A stretch of 64,000 nucleotides of DNA from Erpetoichthys calabaricus (GCF_900747795.2 NC_041401.2:1270823-1334822); one strand, 5' to 3'. Shown: positions 1 through 11,355, numbered from the stretch's first letter. The notes: generated by a model from the letters alone, not told the origin. Numbers and translations: made by a program.

Positions 1-131
1 TGCCTTTCTATCTATCTGTTATATAGTGCCTTTCTGTCTGTCTATCTGTTATATAGTGCCTTTCTGTCTGTCTATCTATCTGTTATATGGTGCCTTTCTG
101 TCTGCCTATCTATCTATCTGTTATATAGTGC

Positions 132-197
<66 letters not shown>

Positions 198-212
198 GTT
201 ATATAGTGCCTT

Positions 213-251
<39 letters not shown>

Positions 252-402
252 GTTATATAGTGCCTTTCTGTCTGTCTCTGTCTGTCTGTCTATCTATCTA
301 TCTGTTATATAGTGCCTTTCTATCTATCTGTTATATAGTGCCTTTCTATCTATCTACTATATAGTGCCTTTCTGTCTGCCTATCTATCTATCTGTTATAT
401 AG

Positions 403-443
<41 letters not shown>

Positions 444-494
444 GTTATATAGTGCCTTTCTATCATTCTGTTATATAGTGCCTTTCTGTCTGTC

Positions 495-525
<31 letters not shown>

Positions 526-617
526 GTTATATAGTGCCTTTCTATCTATCTGTTATATAGTGCCTTTCTGTCTATCTGTCTCTATCAATCTATCCATCCA
601 TCCATCCATCCATCCAG
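1..617. repeat. Compound tetranucleotide array with embedded SINE-tail-like motif
   Basis: Runs of CTAT and CTGT are interrupted about a dozen times by a short block reading roughly GTTATATAGTGCCTTTC, and the stretch ends in a pure CCAT run near 587-617. The block is the reverse complement of the GCGCTATATAA-type tail found at the 3' ends of SINE-like copies elsewhere in this window. The array therefore looks like a SINE tail and its terminal microsatellite amplified together. The open frame through it is low-complexity and not coding. The array may continue left of the window. Confidence 0.9.
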
Positions 618-870
618 TGCTGTTTTGTCCTTTTTGTAGCCTGGAGACCCAAACTGCACCCAGGACTCCAGAGGAGGTCTCACCAGTGTGTTGAGCAGAA
701 CTTCCTGGGACACGTCAAGGCGCTGTATGTATAACCTGACTTTCTGTGAGTCTTCTGATTGGCCCCTGCACACGTCTGACCAGTTGATAGTCCACCGCGA
801 CTCCTAATTCCTTCTCATAAGGCAGACTCTCGATTTTGAGACCCCCTTTGTGTATTTAAACCTCACAACA
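618..870 (-). mobile_element. CR1-like LINE, 3'-end fragment
   Basis: This segment matches 56500-56760 closely by eye. Both share blocks such as GGAGACCCAAAC, CACCAGTGTGTT and ACTCTCGATTTT. In the 56.5-57.1 kb copy these blocks sit directly 3' of a recognisable reverse transcriptase, so this is the 3' end of the same LINE family inserted in minus orientation. The simple repeat at 1-617 abuts its 3' terminus, as is common for non-LTR elements with repeat tails. Confidence 0.65.
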
Positions 871-1904
871 TAACAGCTGGGCACAGAAAAGTAAAAGCAG
901 TTAAAGTTCCGCTGGTTACACACCAAAGACAGCGGCGGGGGCACAGTTAGGACTTGGCCAAGTCAAACTACTCGAACCTTGTGGATTACGATCCCCTCGC
1001 CCGCAGACCTCCAGCTGCTGTTCAGTGAGACAAGTGTGAAGATCAATGGAAGTGATCGGAGTGGGTGTGTGTGTGTAAATGTACCAATCAGAAGGGCCAT
1101 CCACATTCTCCTGCCCAAGTGGTGCACTCTTTTCCCACATGTGGGTGCAGTTAGTTGGCACCTAACAACTGGTTTGGCATGAGTGGGCTCTTGGATGGAT
1201 GGATGGACGGACTGGAACCCTGCCCGCAGCTGTCCCTTGTTTTGCACTCAGCGCTGCCCTGAAAGGCCTCGACCCTCTGCCACCCTCAACTGGATTAAGT
1301 GGGCTGAAGCCCACCAAGTTAGTGCCCTGCCCATATGTCATTCATTCAGTACTGGTGGGCACTGCGCCTTGCGTTGCTCTTTCCACATACGCCTACCTTC
1401 AGTTGTACCCAAGGCCCATTTAATGACGTCTTCCTCCTCGATTCTCCCTGTGAGTTTTTTATTCTGCTTACTTGCATTCTCGCCATACAATTTTGCAATG
1501 TTGGCACAGTTGGCTTCTCGCTTTGCGTGGTTAACAATTTCCTCCGTCAGGTGAGCGAGTGTCTCATTCTGCCCACTGGCCACCTTTCACCTTCCTTCCT
1601 TCCTTCCTAAGCTCTTGAACTTGCAGCCTGGCGTGTTCTTTGGGCTCCAGGCCGGTGTCACAGAGGCTTGTCACCCCCTGCCTGCCACCTTTGTGCTGCG
1701 TCTTGCGTTTATCTGACTGAACGTTTGGTTTTTCTGCAGATCGTGTTGTGCTGAGCAGTTGCTTTTCTTGTTGTTTGTTCTTCAGGTCTGTGCCATTTCA
1801 GTTAACGGGAAATCTCCACCTTCGACCTCGGTGACATTTTATTTTTTTCATCTTTCCTCTGACATTCAGGCCTGCCATGAGCTGCCATTATCTTCTTTTA
1901 TACA

Positions 1905-1950
1905 AGGTGTGAAAAAGTATGTGCCCCTCCCTCCCTGCTGTCCTCTGTGT
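1905..1950 (+). mobile_element. Fragment of a fish DNA transposon (GTGAAAAAGTATGTGCCCC end)
   Basis: The block GTGTGAAAAAGTATGTGCCCC resembles the end of a non-autonomous DNA transposon family that is common in fish genomes. Related blocks occur at 3690-3715 and at 53295-53320 (GTGAAGAAATATGTGCCCC). The family assignment is from memory, and no target-site duplication was established. Confidence 0.4.
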
Positions 1951-2699
1951 TTGTTTGTCTGTCACAGGGAAAGGAACCCTGGTGAGCTCCTAGGGCAGCA
2001 CTTCTGAACTGCTGCTTCAGATATTTAATTATTGTCCAGTGGTCTCCACCAAAGGTGCTTTGACCTCTAAGCTGCTTCTTATGTTTGTGGACAAGTCAAT
2101 CCTGGAAATGCCCAAACCCGCTTACTTATTTAATATTCACTCGGCATCCATCTGCTCAAACACAAAGCAAGAAAACCTCCACGTTGGCTGAGGCTACCTC
2201 ACCAGGGTGCCCGTGTTGGGACGTGTCGGCCCTCCTTCAGATCGCTTTTCCCTGAAAGGCCTGCGAATGCCTTAGAGAAAGACGGGACCCCCCTTAAAGA
2301 GCTGCGCTCTTGCTGGAACTTCAGGCAGACCCCCCTTGAAAGGCGGTCCACAGAGGCCCCCGTGGCCTTCAGCTGTCTCATCCACTGAAAGGGCCACACA
2401 GTACTAGCAGCCACAGGATTGCTGCCCCCTGAAAGAACGAGACCTAAGTGGGCACAATTCAGCTCAGTAACAATCACCAGCCATCGCTGAATGTCACCAA
2501 ACAGCAAAGTAACAGTTGACCCGTTCCAGTCGTCACTTGTGTTTCGTGATAATCTGAGGATACGAAAACCTACAACCTGAGCGATTCAAATGGGGGGTCA
2601 CACAGCAGGCTTCGTATCGGGCCGTTTGGGAGTGGTGGGGCGACCTGTAGGTGGCAAGATCTGACCGGGTGGTCTTCTCTCTGGCAGCTAATGCTTGCT

Positions 2700-3180
2700 T
2701 TTTAAAATCCTTTGAACTTATAGTGCCATGCTGGCCACCTCATGTAAGAGAAAAAAAATCAGGAGTGGTCTCCCCGGACCTTCTCGTATACTCGAATATG
2801 GGGATGGATATCTGAGGAGTAAACCGTAAGACAAGGGTTACATTTTTATAATATGGACATTAAAGAACCATCAGCAACATATCAAGTTAATGATATACTG
2901 AACAATTATTAGAAAAGTCAAGTTGAATAAATCGAACTCTGCAGCTGCATGACGGAACGATAAAGGACCACTTCCGGTTAGTGGAAATGGCTCAGAAGTT
3001 GATCGAAATCTCCGTAATTTGGTTGACCCAAGTGACTGCATACTCAAGTGATCGTCTTTATACACACACACACACACACAGACAATTCCAAAAATGGTAT
3101 TTTCAGACTCGAGGAGGTCTAAAACATCGAGATTCATCAAAATCTCGACATCGAATCTTTGGACGAGAAAGTAAAAAATT
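2700..3180. repeat. A+T-rich segment, probable unclassified interspersed repeat
   Basis: Base composition drops sharply to A+T-rich compared with the surrounding G+C-rich sequence, with a short CA microsatellite at about 3062-3080. The composition contrast and lack of coding potential suggest an inserted element of unknown class. No terminal repeats were identified. Confidence 0.3.
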
Positions 3181-3684
3181 GGGGCAGCTGGTGAGGTGGC
3201 ATGGCCTGGCTGATTGTTGTTTGAGTTAGCTGTGAAGCCTCTTCATCTGACCACTTCACATGTTCTTACACTCTGGTTAGTTTATGTAAGCTCAAGAGAA
3301 GGTTTATGGATGTGGTGAGAGAGGACATGCAGGTGATGATGATGAGAAGAAGAGGAGTGCCCATCCAATCAACGACTCCACTCTTTTAACAGCGTTTTAC
3401 TTCGTTTCCCAGAATTCCTATCTGTGTCTGTTTTGCACACGCCCCACAATTGCATCTTGACACTCTTGGAACTCCGCCTCATGAATATTAATGAGCTAAC
3501 CAGATCATGTGGGCCTGCCCACCGTTTCAGTTCCACAACGTTTGGATGACAGAAATTTCGCCTTTCGTGCAAGTTGAGAGTCGTCGGCACAAGGATCCTA
3601 AAATAAAAGACACAAGCGAAGCCTTGTGAGTCGTGTTTAGCATACTGTGAAAGTACAAACAGCGTTACGGTTATCCCACACCTC

Positions 3685-3720
3685 TGGTATCTGTGTGAAA
3701 AAGTAATGGCCCCCCATCGG
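3685..3720 (+). mobile_element. Second fragment of the GTGAAAAAGTA-type DNA transposon
   Basis: The block CTGTGTGAAAAAGTAATGGCCCC matches the same family as the 1.9-kb and 53.3-kb pieces. In the family as I remember it, this block recurs inside the element as well as at its end, so 1.9 and 3.7 kb could be parts of one decayed copy. Confidence 0.35.
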
Positions 3721-4914
3721 GATACTCCCTCAAACAGCTGACCAGAGTTCAAGGCTAATGTGGATGAACTTCTGTGTGTTACGGCGGCGAGTCACGGACT
3801 GCTCGTGGTGTTGTGCCATTTGTCATGGAGACCCAGTTTCATTTTCTATTGCAGATGCCATTTGAAGGAGGACAGGTGTCATCTGATACGACAGGCAGGA
3901 GAGGGCCTGGGGGGGCTCATGAAGGAGATGCAAGCGCATTACAATTAAAGCCGATAAGTGTGGTCCAGATTTGTCTGGGCTTCACAGTGTACTGTGGCTT
4001 GAATTTGGTGTTGGGGGGGGGGAATTGTCTGCAGCCCGTAGCAGCAGCTTTCATCAGCCCACCAGCCAGTGTGTTCTTCAGCAGGTTGTCACCTCTTCAG
4101 CACGTCTCTCTCTTTTTTTTCCAACAATGGGACTTTGTGGGGGCTTCACACAGGGGTCTTCTAATTGTGACTCGGGTACTCACAGGTAACTTTAGACCTC
4201 CTTTGGTCTTCCTGGAGCTGATCCTTGGCCGAGTCTTTGCCATTCTGGCTATCCTTTGATCCATTCTAAAGGTGTTTTTCTGTTTTCTTCCACGTCTTTC
4301 AGGTTTTGGTTGCCATTTTAAAGCATTTGTGGTCATTTTAGCTGAGCAGCCCCTCATTTTCTGCACTTCTGTTTTCCCCTCTCTGATCTTCTGAACAATG
4401 TCTGGAGTGACCCCCCCCCCCCCCATGTTACTCCAATTCTCAGAGAGATGCCCTCTGACCAGCGTGGACAACACTTGCTGCCTTCTTTCCCTAAATGAGA
4501 GCCGTCACTGACGCTGAATGAATGAGTGGCCTCACCAGTTGAACTCCACCTGTCGGCTGCTGTTATTTTTAGGAATGTTTCGATTCCACAGAATGAGCAG
4601 CACGCGTCTCCTCAGGATGGTTGGCTCTGCTGGTTTTCTAGTCCTCTACTGCACATACTAGTCTGTTATTTGCCAGGTAGAAATACCAAAAGCACTGATT
4701 GGTCAGGTTAGTGACGTCTCTCTGCTCTTATTCTGAACACAACTGTACATCTTCGTTACAAGAGAAAGACTCGCTGGGTGCCCACCTTTCCCATGGGCAG
4801 GTCGACTCCTGGCTGGTTTTGGTGGTGCAGATCCTCAAGTGTTTACTGGCAGACCTGCTGTCTGACACTTTTAGGGTTATTTATTTGCAGTGGGAGTCTC
4901 AACAATACCAAAGA

Positions 4915-4933
4915 TGACCAGCAGGTGGCAGCG
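4915..4933 (+). promoter_or_regulatory. Candidate CTCF site upstream of FASTKD2
   Basis: TGACCAGCAGGTGGCAGCG matches the core CTCF consensus CCASYAGRKGGCRS at essentially every constrained position. It lies about 310 bp upstream of the first coding exon of the FASTKD2-like gene and is not within a recognised repeat. Occupancy is inference. Confidence 0.5.
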
Positions 4934-5278
4934 TCCCCTCTTTAAAGTGGTGGTTTGACGGTGCCGTGCGTGTGTCGAGTTGTTTGCTCTACAGACACCT
5001 GATGTTGGGACATAAGCCCCTGGGTCTGATGTGTGTGTCCACTTGTCCAGTGTGCCCCCCCCCCCTTTTCCTGTCCCCTTAGGTGTGTCCTCCTTAATTC
5101 TGCACCTCCCCATCGGTCCACTCATCTTCTGTGTTTATTCAGCCCGCCCGTCGTCTTGTCACCCTGCTGGTGGCTGACGCCATTCGTGTCGTCCTCTCAA
5201 TTTTGATTTTCTTCTCTCTTTAGGTGTCCTGTGCCAAAGACCACACACACCGTACACCAGTCCCTGGACGACCCAGTC

Positions 5279-8200
5279 ATGTGCGCCCCCCGCTCTGGAA
5301 GGCGGCTCCTTACGCTGTTCCTTGAGGGATTTTCAGCAGGGCTGCAATCAAACATCGGAGCCTCTTTGAGACCTCGCCCACTAGCGCTGCATCACAAGGT
5401 CTTCGGTGCCCATCTGACATATGGAGCCACCAGCCGGTTTTACTCTGTGAAGCCCACCCATGATCAGGATGTGAAGGAGCCGGGTTGGACCGAACCAGAT
5501 TCGGATGCAGCCAAGTTACCCGCTGTCGCCAGTGTCTCGGCTGAAGCAGACGTGCAGCAACGCCATCCGGCTCATTTCGCCAAGTTCTGTGCCCAGCTCC
5601 AGCAGTGCAGGTCGCCGTCTGACGTTTTAGACTTGAGTGTGAAATACACGCTGCCCGCCCGGGAGCTGAGCAACTGCTTCAGTCACATGTGGCAGACGAC
5701 GAAGAAGATGACCGAGGAGCAGAGGCACTACGAGAAGAGCCTCATGTTTGAGCACCCGGCCTTTGGCACCTTGTGTGAGAGGGCCATGCAGCTGGCGCGC
5801 CACATGAGCTGTCTCGACGTAGCCTACTGCCTGCTGGCCCTGGTCAAGCTGGACGTGTCTCAGCGCAGTCGGGTGGTGCAGACGCTTCTGAGGGTGGCGC
5901 AGGTGAGGCTCCACCCACTGGGGGGCGGGGCTTCTGTGAGGTCATTGGTCAGTCACGAAACAAAACAGGCCAGGATGTTGGGGGGATTTGGGTTTGTCTT
6001 TGATGTCTGAGGCTTTCGTCACATGATGATGATGAGGAGGAGGAAACTGCTGCTGTGGAGTGTTGGAGTATTGCAGTCTACTGCGTCACCCCTGGCGCTC
6101 AATGTCTCTATCTCCATGTTTTGTTCCTCAGGAAAAACTGAACCGGTTTGACGAGAAGGCGCTGTCCTTACTGGCCAGCTGCCTGCCTGAGATGGACAGC
6201 TGCAAGAACGTGGACGCCCTGAAGACGGGCCTGCAGTGAGTAGGGGACTGGGACTGGTAGGCTTAGAGTGACCTCTGGGTCACAGTTGTCACGCAGTGGC
6301 TCCTCTTACTGTACATGGAGGAGGTGGCTATGTCCTTAGAGTTGCCTGGAGGGGGCACCATTGAAGCGTCCTGCCTTCCATCATTAAACATGCTCGGTCC
6401 ACATGGGGGGCCGTGTCTGTGGGCACTCACATGACTTCCTTTTGCCATTGCAGGCTACTGGTGGAAAGCCGCACTCCCCAAATTAAAAGTGTCATTACCC
6501 TGCAGACTTTGATGAGGTGCGTTGGGAAGGACGCCCCATTGTCTCTGAAGAGGAAACTGGAGGTGAGTGGGCACCATGGCACCTTTGGACAACTGGGCAC
6601 ACAGGTCTTTGCTGTCTGAAGCTGGAGGTGCCTTGCTTGGCCCTGAAGACTCTCTGCTGCCCTGGGTTGCTAAGGTTCTCCCCTTGATATCTGCTAATTC
6701 TCAGTCCCTCTGTGCCCTTTGACCTGCTCAATTGCTCCAACCCCCTCCATCTCTTGACCTCACTCTCTCTACATGCTCCACCCCTAGTGCTCTCTCACTC
6801 TCTGCCTTTTGACCTGTTCCCATGCTCCGCCCCTTGACCTCTCTCTCTCTGTGCCCTATGACCCCTCCACTTGCTCCTCTTGACCCCCGTGCCCTTTGAC
6901 TTCTTCATATTCTTCACCCCTTGACCTTTATGTGCCCTATGACCCCTCCAGTTGCTCATCTTGACCCCATGCCCTTTGACTTCATATGCTGCACCCCTTG
7001 ACCTCTCTCTGTGCCATGTGACCCCTCTACTTGCTCTGCCCCTTGACCACTGTCTCTCTCTCTCTCTGCCCTATGACCCTTCCACTTGCTTCTCTTGACC
7101 CCCTGTGCCCTTTGACTTCTTCATATGCTTCACCCCTTGACCTCTCCCTGTGCCTTATGACCCCCACTACTTGCACCACCCCTTGACCTCTCTCTCTCCC
7201 TCTGTCCACAGCATAAAGCCCTGACAATGGCGCAGCAGTTTTCTTTGCCCAATGCCCAGTACATGTTCACCACTCTGGCATGCATGGACTTCATGTCTGT
7301 GGCTCTTCTGGACATCTGCAGTACCATGATCATTGGTGAGGTGGTGCCTCCATGCAATTGCCTACTACCCAGGAGTGTGCCCCCATGTCTCACTTGTCCA
7401 TTGCTCCTCCTTTGCAGAGAACATCACTGGCATCCCCTTCTGGAGGCTGGTCAGTGTGCTGCAGGCCTCACGGGACCTCCACTATCGCAATGTTGCCCTC
7501 TTCTCTGCCATCGCAGAATACGTGACCTCCACCTTGGACATGTGGCAGATGAAGCAGGTGAGAGCGGCGAGGCCATCGTCTGACCAGGGTGTCACCTCGC
7601 TAAGGCTAACGGCCTCGTCCTTCATCTTTGTAGGTGATGCACTTCCTGAGCCTTTTTGAGGAGCTTACCTTCCTCCCCACTGGTCTGATGGACGTCTTGG
7701 CAAAGAAGGTGATGGCAGAGACCCCGTCTGTCACCCAGAAAGAACTCCTGACCATCCTGAGAGTCTACTCCTCGCTCAACTACATGCCAAAGGGGTGCAG
7801 ACAAGAGTTAGTGTCCACAGCTGGGGGTGTCCTGATGGGTGACTCATCCCATGGCCTCCACGTAGGCAACTGTTGTCCTTTGTGTCCTGCAGGTTCCTTG
7901 ACTGTTTGAGCTCCAGCTTTGAAGGCTACCACCCCAAGATGTCAGACGTGGACCTCCTGAGGGGTGCATTTGCTCTGTGTCTTCTCGGCCACTTGTCACC
8001 GGCTTCCTTGGACAGGCTCATGCAGAACGATGTGCAGGAAGGCCTCCTCTCCACAGGTTGGTGACTTTCTTGGTGACAGTTCCAGGCTGGCCACCATCTT
8101 CTGCCTCCGTCAATTCTGACTTGTGACCGACTTCTCTCCTCACAGACCCCTACATCTCTGAGAGGCACAAGCAGCTGCTCCATTACATCAGCCTCTGCCA

Positions 8201-8855
8201 GGAATTGGACCGGCCTGACCCCCCTCATCACCTCAGTGTCTCAAGGAGGCCACCGCTAGACCTGCCATCGAACCCCAGTGTGCACAGGGCTCTTCAGGAG
8301 GCCCTGGGTGAGGCTGACTGCCAGCAGGGGGTCATCTTGGAAAACGAGTATGACATTGGTGCGTATTGGTCTGTAGTATGCGTGCCTCAACACTGCTGTG
8401 GTCCCTGACCTTGTGGCTTTTGTCCCATCCAGATTTTGAAGTCACGTTGACTGATGCCCAACCCCAGGGAGCAGAGGAGGGGCGCTGCCAGAGGTGAGGA
8501 CTCGTCTTGGCATCCTGCTCTTCTTCTGTCCTTGGCCTTAATGCCACTGCTCTCTGTTGATTCCAGGGTTGCCGTCCTTTGTCTTCCTCCCTACGCCTTC
8601 TGTCTCGGCACCCAGCATCCCAGAGGCCGGCTGGCCATGAAGGTGCGGCACCTGACGGCTCTCGGCTACCTGGTGGTCATGGTAAGTCAGTTGCCGTTGT
8701 GGTCCAGGTTTACCAGTTAGGTGGCATCAGCAGTAAAGCGCACTCTCTGCCTCCAGGTACCAGAAGCCAGCTTTGAGAAGATGCCACAGCAGGAGAGGGT
8801 GCAGTTTCTGAGGAGCCAGATCTTCCCTGCCGGGCAGCCCGTCTCGGTGGAGTGA
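5279..8855 (+). CDS. FASTKD2: FAST kinase domain-containing protein 2-like (FASTKD2), 11 coding exons
   Basis: Coding exons: 5279-5902 (exon opens at acceptor 5224), 6132-6235, 6454-6562, 7212-7335, 7418-7557, 7634-7806, 7893-8056, 8146-8358, 8433-8493, 8567-8681 and 8757-8855. Phases agree throughout, giving 641 codons (human FASTKD2 is 710 aa). The ATG is chosen because the following residues (MCAPRSGRRLLTLFLEGF) look like a basic, amphipathic mitochondrial presequence. The middle of the protein is leucine-rich and helical, as in FAST_1/FAST_2 regions. Residues about 571-630 form a RAP domain with the pattern VAVLC, CLGTQHPRG, AMKVRHL, LGYLVVMV, closest to FASTKD2 in memory. Family members bind mitochondrial RNA; FASTKD2 acts in RNA granules on 16S rRNA and ribosome assembly. 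Donors of exons 7 and 8 (GTTAGT, GTTGGT) deviate from the GTRAGT consensus. TBRG4 or another FASTKD is the alternative. The upstream 5' UTR exon was not located. Confidence 0.85.
6640..7205 (+). repeat. Intronic minisatellite in FASTKD2
   Basis: The intron between coding exons 3 and 4 of FASTKD2 contains degenerate tandem copies of a pyrimidine-rich unit. Its landmarks are CCCCTTGACCTCTCTCTC, GTGCCCTATGACCCC, CACTTGCTC and GCCCTTTGACTTC. Spacing varies around 70-90 bp. It ends at the acceptor of the next exon, so part of the polypyrimidine tract of that acceptor is supplied by the repeat. Confidence 0.75.
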
Positions 8856-9205
8856 ACGGTGAGCGACGTGGCATCGTCCGTCCTGTTCATGTTCTGACGT
8901 ACTGGGTCTCTCTATGGAGCGGCCGCTCTGATGGCTCTCAGTGACTTGCTGTCAGCCCAGGGATGTGAACTGATGCAGGGCCACATGCTAGGGACCTGCT
9001 GCTGACCACAGGCATGAGTGTCACTTGCACACCTTCTTGCTGGCAGGGACTCGAGTGTGGTGAGGAGCGTGGCACACTGCTGGCACGTAAACAGGAAGTG
9101 ATGTGTAAGAGAGAGGCTGCACCCGTGTGCTCAGCTCAGGGGAGGCCCAGTGACAGGGACTCGCTGGGTGACGCGGTCAGGCCACCTCTCTGTCAAGAAA
9201 TTACA

Positions 9206-9211
9206 AATAAA
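9206..9211 (+). terminator. Poly(A) signal of FASTKD2
   Basis: AATAAA lies 351 bp after the FASTKD2 stop codon and is the first canonical hexamer found there. The cleavage site is inferred to be 10-30 bp downstream. Confidence 0.55.
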
Positions 9212-9339
9212 GAAAAGCTGAGGGTGAAAATGGGTCACACGTCTCATGGCTTCTTTAGGACCGGCTACTGGTCTGATCTGTGGGACTGGGAGCTCCTGTT
9301 GGTGTCGGTGGCGGTGACCTATGGTGCACCTGCATTGGG

Positions 9340-10250
9340 CTCCTGTCCATGGCTGGTACTGCGTGGCACTCGTGGCTTCGTTTTTGAGCTGCTGTCCCAT
9401 GATGTCCCTCTGCTGGTATTGTCTTCCTTCCTCCTTTCCTGTGTTCTTGTCCCATCATGCACCTGTGCGTTAGTGCATTTCACCTGTGTATTAGAGTCCT
9501 ATCATGCCCTTTGAGTGGGCCACCGTTGCTGTCCTGTCAGGTACCTGTGTGGGGCTCATTGCTCAGCTGTGGTCTCATGGTGCCTCTCTGCTGCTGTCAT
9601 TGTGGTCATGACGTATTGCTGTCCCATCATGCTCTAGTGTGGAGTGTATCTCACCTGTGCATTTGTGGAGTGGGCTCACCTGTCCATGTTGTCCTGTCCT
9701 GTCCTGCGCTTGTGTTCTTGAGCTGCTGTCATTTCTTTCAGTGTTGCTGTCCCATCATGCACCTGTGTGTCAGTATTGCTGTCTTATAATCCTGGGTGTC
9801 CCGAGTTTGTTCCAGGGGTCTTTTCGTATCATATGTTATATCAAATCTCAAATCTCTGATGGGACGCTCGGAGTCATGAATGGGTAACACTGTGCGCACG
9901 TCTCTGGGGGGAGTGACCGTGTACTGGGATCTCCAAGGGGGTCCTTGATGATATGAACAGTCAAACCGTTTCATTAAGACACCCAGGGGCCAGTGGGGGT
10001 CTTAATGTGGCCTTGCCCATCTTGCACCTGTGTGTCAGTGCTGATTTCCCATCATGCACCTGTGTATTAGTCTTTAATGGGCTCACCCCCTCTCAGTGCC
10101 ACTGTTGCTGGTATCTGCGTGGAGTGTATCTCATTTGTGTCCCGTCATGCCCCTGGAGTGCAGTGGGTTCACCCGTCTCCCTGTCCCATCCTGTGCATGT
10201 ATTTTTGAGCTGCCTGTCCCATCATGCACCTGTGTCTTGTCTTTGTTATT
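9340..10250 (+). repeat. Degenerate tandem repeat 3' of FASTKD2
   Basis: The block GTCCCATCATGCACCTGTG recurs with variation near 9449, 9619, 9747, 10017, 10048, 10139 and 10217, mixed with GCTGCTGTC and GAGTGGGCTCACC segments. Spacing is irregular (30 to about 170 bp), so this is an old decayed tandem array. It is interrupted by a 197-bp segment with inverted ends (9791-9987). Confidence 0.6.
9791..9987. mobile_element. 197-bp insertion with 10-bp inverted ends
   Basis: CCTGGGTGTC at 9791-9800 is the perfect reverse complement of GACACCCAGG at 9978-9987. The enclosed sequence is unlike the surrounding tandem repeat, which resumes at about 10008. It has the form of a small non-autonomous DNA element, but I found no convincing target-site duplication, so chance pairing of short ends remains possible. 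Confidence 0.3.
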
Positions 10251-10454
10251 GTAGGGAAACTGGTTGCCAGGCAGGAACCATTTGTGGGTGGGATGCCAGT
10301 CTCTCACTTGGCACCCACTCACAGCCACTCGTATAAAAGAGGAAAGGGGGATAAAAAGAACCAGCAGTGACTGGTCCAGAATTTGAAACGGGGCCCTGGG
10401 GTTGTGAGATGGTCAGTTTACTGATCCGTTTTAAGGAGTCCCATGGGCTTGGAG

Positions 10455-10725
10455 CGTATTCAAGTGGCACTGGATGGCACGCCAGCACCCACACCCCCTT
10501 GTAACTGGGTGGATTTCTGTTTGACACGCTTTGTGATGTGGGAGGAAATGCAAACGAACAGAGGAGAACGCGCCAGCCCTGCACAGGCAGGCACCATGGC
10601 GGGGTGAGGTGTGCTAAGTGCTGAGCCGCAGTGCCTGTCATACTAAATGTGCAAGGCGCTATATAAAAGGCTGTATCTGGAGCTGTGTTGACCACTGAGC
10701 TATACGGCTGCCTCATTTTCACCAT
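10455..10725 (+). mobile_element. Diverged SINE-like segment with GCGCTATATAAAAGG tail
   Basis: GTGGGAGGAAATGCAAACGA resembles the middle of the tRNA-SINE family seen at 62 kb, in the opposite sense. AAGGCGCTATATAAAAGG at about 10653-10670 is the tail motif seen repeatedly in this window. A second piece, ACCACTGAGCTATACGGC, follows at 10690-10708. Probably two overlapping old insertions; boundaries are approximate. Confidence 0.4.
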
Positions 10726-10974
10726 TTCACTATTCTAACATTGTCATACTTATTGTACGTTGGCTGTTCAGACAACTGAATTAATTTTGCCCACATGTGA
10801 CATTCCAGAATTCTCTTGGCCACTTTCTTAAGCAGTTCTCCCCATGTGTCCTGGAGCTGAATGACCCAAATACCCTGGGCACGGGATGGTTATAACCAGC
10901 AGATGGCACCTGCTACCTAACAAAGTGCTCTTTTTGGAAACTGCAGCTCAATTTAAAAATATAATAAACCAGCC

Positions 10975-11280
10975 GTCCCCTGTGGCTCCGCCCGTGTAGA
11001 AGTGAAACAGGACAGCGAGGAGGGCACTGCCCGGCTCCCCACTCCTGACGTCCCGCTTCCCCCTCCCCTCGGCCCGCAGCCTCTGTCTTGGATTAGCACA
11101 AATAAAATAAGCAAACTGATTCTTAGTGCGATGAGGGAAGTCGCAAAATCAACCGGAATGTTCAAGCAAATTCTAGAAGAAAACCCGATCTAAATCCATG
11201 AAGTAGTTCTCTCGTGAAAAGCAGACAGACAGACGGACGGAGAGGCGTTAGATCTTATACAAATAGAGCAATATATCTAA
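10975..11280 (+). repeat. Unclassified interspersed repeat candidate
   Basis: The stretch has a sharp start (GTCCCCTGTGGCTCCGCCC) and runs through TCTTGGATTAGCAC, GATGAGGGAAGTCGC and AGACAGACGGACGG to ATCTTATACAAATAG. These read like a dispersed fish or amphibian repeat that I recall but cannot name. It lies directly next to the hairpin at 11356-11441 and the two may belong to one element. No coding content is convincing. Confidence 0.3.
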
Positions 11281-11355
11281 GTAATCCACGCAATCCTCGG
11301 TGTTAACGTTGGAGTAGCAGTGTCTATTGGAGTGTGGTCTGAAATGCATGGCACT

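Larger units (their letters stand above)
871..4914. other. FASTKD2 upstream region, no gene recognised
   Basis: No open frame here has a recognisable domain or convincing splice structure. The segment holds two pieces of a GTGAAAAAGTA-type DNA transposon (1908-1950 and 3685-3720), an A+T-rich patch at 2700-3180, a CA run near 3062-3080 and a C run near 4411-4424. The 5' untranslated exon and promoter of FASTKD2 must lie here or further left, but I could not place them. Confidence 0.5.

Noticed and set aside
26-364. Open frame through the tetranucleotide array
   Set aside because: It translates to CYIVPFCLSI-type repeats directly from the microsatellite; no coding signal.
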